Part shown: one piece after another, positions 63,971 through 64,000 of the stretch | Layout: each line of letters opens with the position of its first letter | Numbering within the stretch: position 1 is the stretch's first letter | Assembly (NCBI RefSeq): GCF_000224785.1 | Contig: NZ_AGAV01000003.1 | Location: forward strand, 1-64,000 | DNA length: 64,000 nt | DNA from: Lentibacillus jeotgali | GTDB taxonomy: Bacteria > Bacillota > Bacilli > Bacillales > Amphibacillaceae | Reading direction: 5' to 3' | Program-made: the position numbers and the translations under genes | The notes under the pieces: generated by a model | Told to the model about the DNA's origin: nothing | The model's input: only the letters and a program-made list of their open reading frames with translations | The model's database searches: none

Positions 63971-64000
63971 TGGGCTATAGCCAAGCGGTAAGGCATCGGG
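63971..64000 (+). tRNA. tRNA-Gln, partial (runs off the window)
   Basis: TGGGCTATAGCCAAGCGGTA begins a tRNA whose start matches Bacillus tRNA-Gln. The anticodon lies beyond the window. Confidence 0.75.

Overview
The window looks like chromosome from a low-GC, endospore-forming Bacillaceae, most like the halotolerant Lentibacillus/Virgibacillus/Oceanobacillus group. The main support is the conserved order cwlD - salA(mrp) - gerD - kbaA - pdaB - rrn operon - tRNAs at 49.4-64 kb, which matches the Bacillus ybaK-ybaN/rrn region. The genus is an inference.

Region A (1-23 kb) is accessory DNA. It is a string of mostly very small genes (PadR/HAAS pair, rifampin ADP-ribosyltransferase Arr, PspC, two DUF3231 proteins, DUF2187, CBO0543-type, two DUF3953, two nucleotidyltransferases, an Msr-like ABC-F protein with its own leader peptide and attenuator, and several unknown membrane proteins). 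Most single genes or gene pairs are followed by a copy of a roughly 60-75 bp repeat with a GGGCGC...GCGCC hairpin. All copies have the same orientation, even next to genes on the other strand. The layout recalls an integron-like cassette array, but no integrase is visible. Two group II introns sit inside hairpins of this repeat, and the second is itself split by an intact IS21-family element with a 6-bp target duplication. Several array genes are broken.

Region B (about 23.2-43.7 kb) is the conjugation module of an integrative/conjugative element. It holds VirB2-, VirB3-, VirB4-, VirB6- and VirB8-like proteins, a VirD4 coupling protein, a lysozyme/M23 cell-wall hydrolase, a primase-like protein, a PC4-like protein, an oriT-like region, two relaxosome proteins, a MobP2-type relaxase, an Mrr-type nuclease and the first part of topoisomerase III. 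Several intrinsic terminators lie inside this operon. The topB gene is cut by a third group II intron that lacks its 3' end. No integrase, replication gene or second element end is present, so the element is probably a truncated remnant.

Region C (44-49.2 kb) is chromosomal: an Eis-like acetyltransferase, a YknW/YknX-like pair and three DUF948 proteins. Region D (49.4-64 kb) holds sporulation and germination genes (cwlD, gerD, kbaA, pdaB), salA, a 16S-23S-5S operon with tRNA-Asn and tRNA-Thr, a large catalase, a YwaF-like protein and a tRNA cluster (Glu-Val-Thr-Tyr-Gln) that runs off the end.
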